DNA of 5,173 nucleotides from Desulfocapsa sp. (GTDB lineage: Bacteria; Desulfobacterota; Desulfobulbia; Desulfobulbales; Desulfocapsaceae), in NCBI GenBank assembly GCA_020717935.1, contig DYDK01000131.1, forward strand, positions 1 to 5,173, written 5' to 3'. The notes below the pieces were generated by a model that made no database searches, was not told the origin of the DNA, and saw only the letters and a list, made by a program, of their open reading frames with translations. A program made the position numbers and the translations under genes. Shown piece by piece: positions 5,069 through 5,173 of the stretch (positions are counted from its first letter, which is position 1; each line of letters opens with the position of its first letter).

Positions 5069-5173
5069 ACTGAAGTTTCCCATAAAAGCACTACGCCGCC
5101 ATCTTCAGCAACATGGTTATAATAGAATTTACCATGGATTTGCGTGGAGCAGGGCATAACCCAGAAAAATTAT
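5069..5173. repeat. Right arm of 105-bp terminal inverted repeat
   Basis: This is the reverse complement of 1-105 with two differences. Its inner end, ACTGAAGTTTCCC, starts at 5069, and the flanking base differs from the left side, so the boundary is well defined. On the plus strand an ATG at 5113 opens a frame beginning MVIIEFTMDLRG and continuing through GAGHNPEKL off the end of the window. Compared with the left arm, one substitution changes M to I and the other lies before the ATG. The arm sits 27 bases outside the candidate pfkA promoter and does not break a gene here. Confidence 0.93.

Noticed and set aside
4888..5157. An 89-codon minus-strand frame covering the right repeat and pfkA leader
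   Set aside because: It overlaps the 5' end of pfkA out of frame, starts inside the repeat, and has no recognisable features.
1..5173. Circular plasmid or complete linear replicon with terminal repeats
   Set aside because: The end repeats are inverted, not direct, and there are no replication or partition genes; the gene content is chromosomal.

Overview
The window looks like an ordinary chromosomal segment of a mid-GC Gram-negative bacterium that has been broken up by small transposase-associated repeats. A Desulfobulbales-like Desulfobacterota host is my best guess. It rests on my impression of the LeuC and phosphofructokinase sequences, not on a search. No plasmid, phage or CRISPR genes are visible.

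Layout, left to right. Bases 1-105 are one arm of a terminal inverted repeat; its partner is 5069-5173, with 103 of 105 bases identical. The left arm cuts into a REP-associated tyrosine transposase (RAYT) gene on the minus strand, of which only the first ~38 codons remain (106-221). Upstream of that start lies a cluster of two 28-base repeats and one partial copy (294-369). Next comes a leuC-like gene (559-1575, +) that loses its last ~90 codons exactly where a second, intact RAYT module begins (1541-2305). This module has 22-base inverted flanks, a near-consensus sigma70 promoter and a probably leaderless transposase gene (1596-2291, +).

The right half is intact housekeeping sequence. trmJ (2373-3149, +), a tRNA 2'-O-methyltransferase, converges on and overlaps by 6 bases an endonuclease III-like DNA glycosylase gene (3144-3809, -). 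That gene is the second of an apparent two-gene operon behind an ATP-type 6-phosphofructokinase gene (3828-4922, -).

The housekeeping genes share no pathway: leucine synthesis, tRNA modification, DNA repair and glycolysis. The unifying theme is repeat activity. Two diverged RAYTs face away from each other on either side of a broken leuC, each with its own repeat type, and a third repeated sequence closes both ends. I see no clearly new multi-gene system. The most interesting signals are the 105-base inverted ends carrying the start of an outward reading frame, the RAYT/repeat pairing, the leuC truncation, and a glycosylase lacking both the catalytic lysine and the fourth iron-sulfur cysteine.
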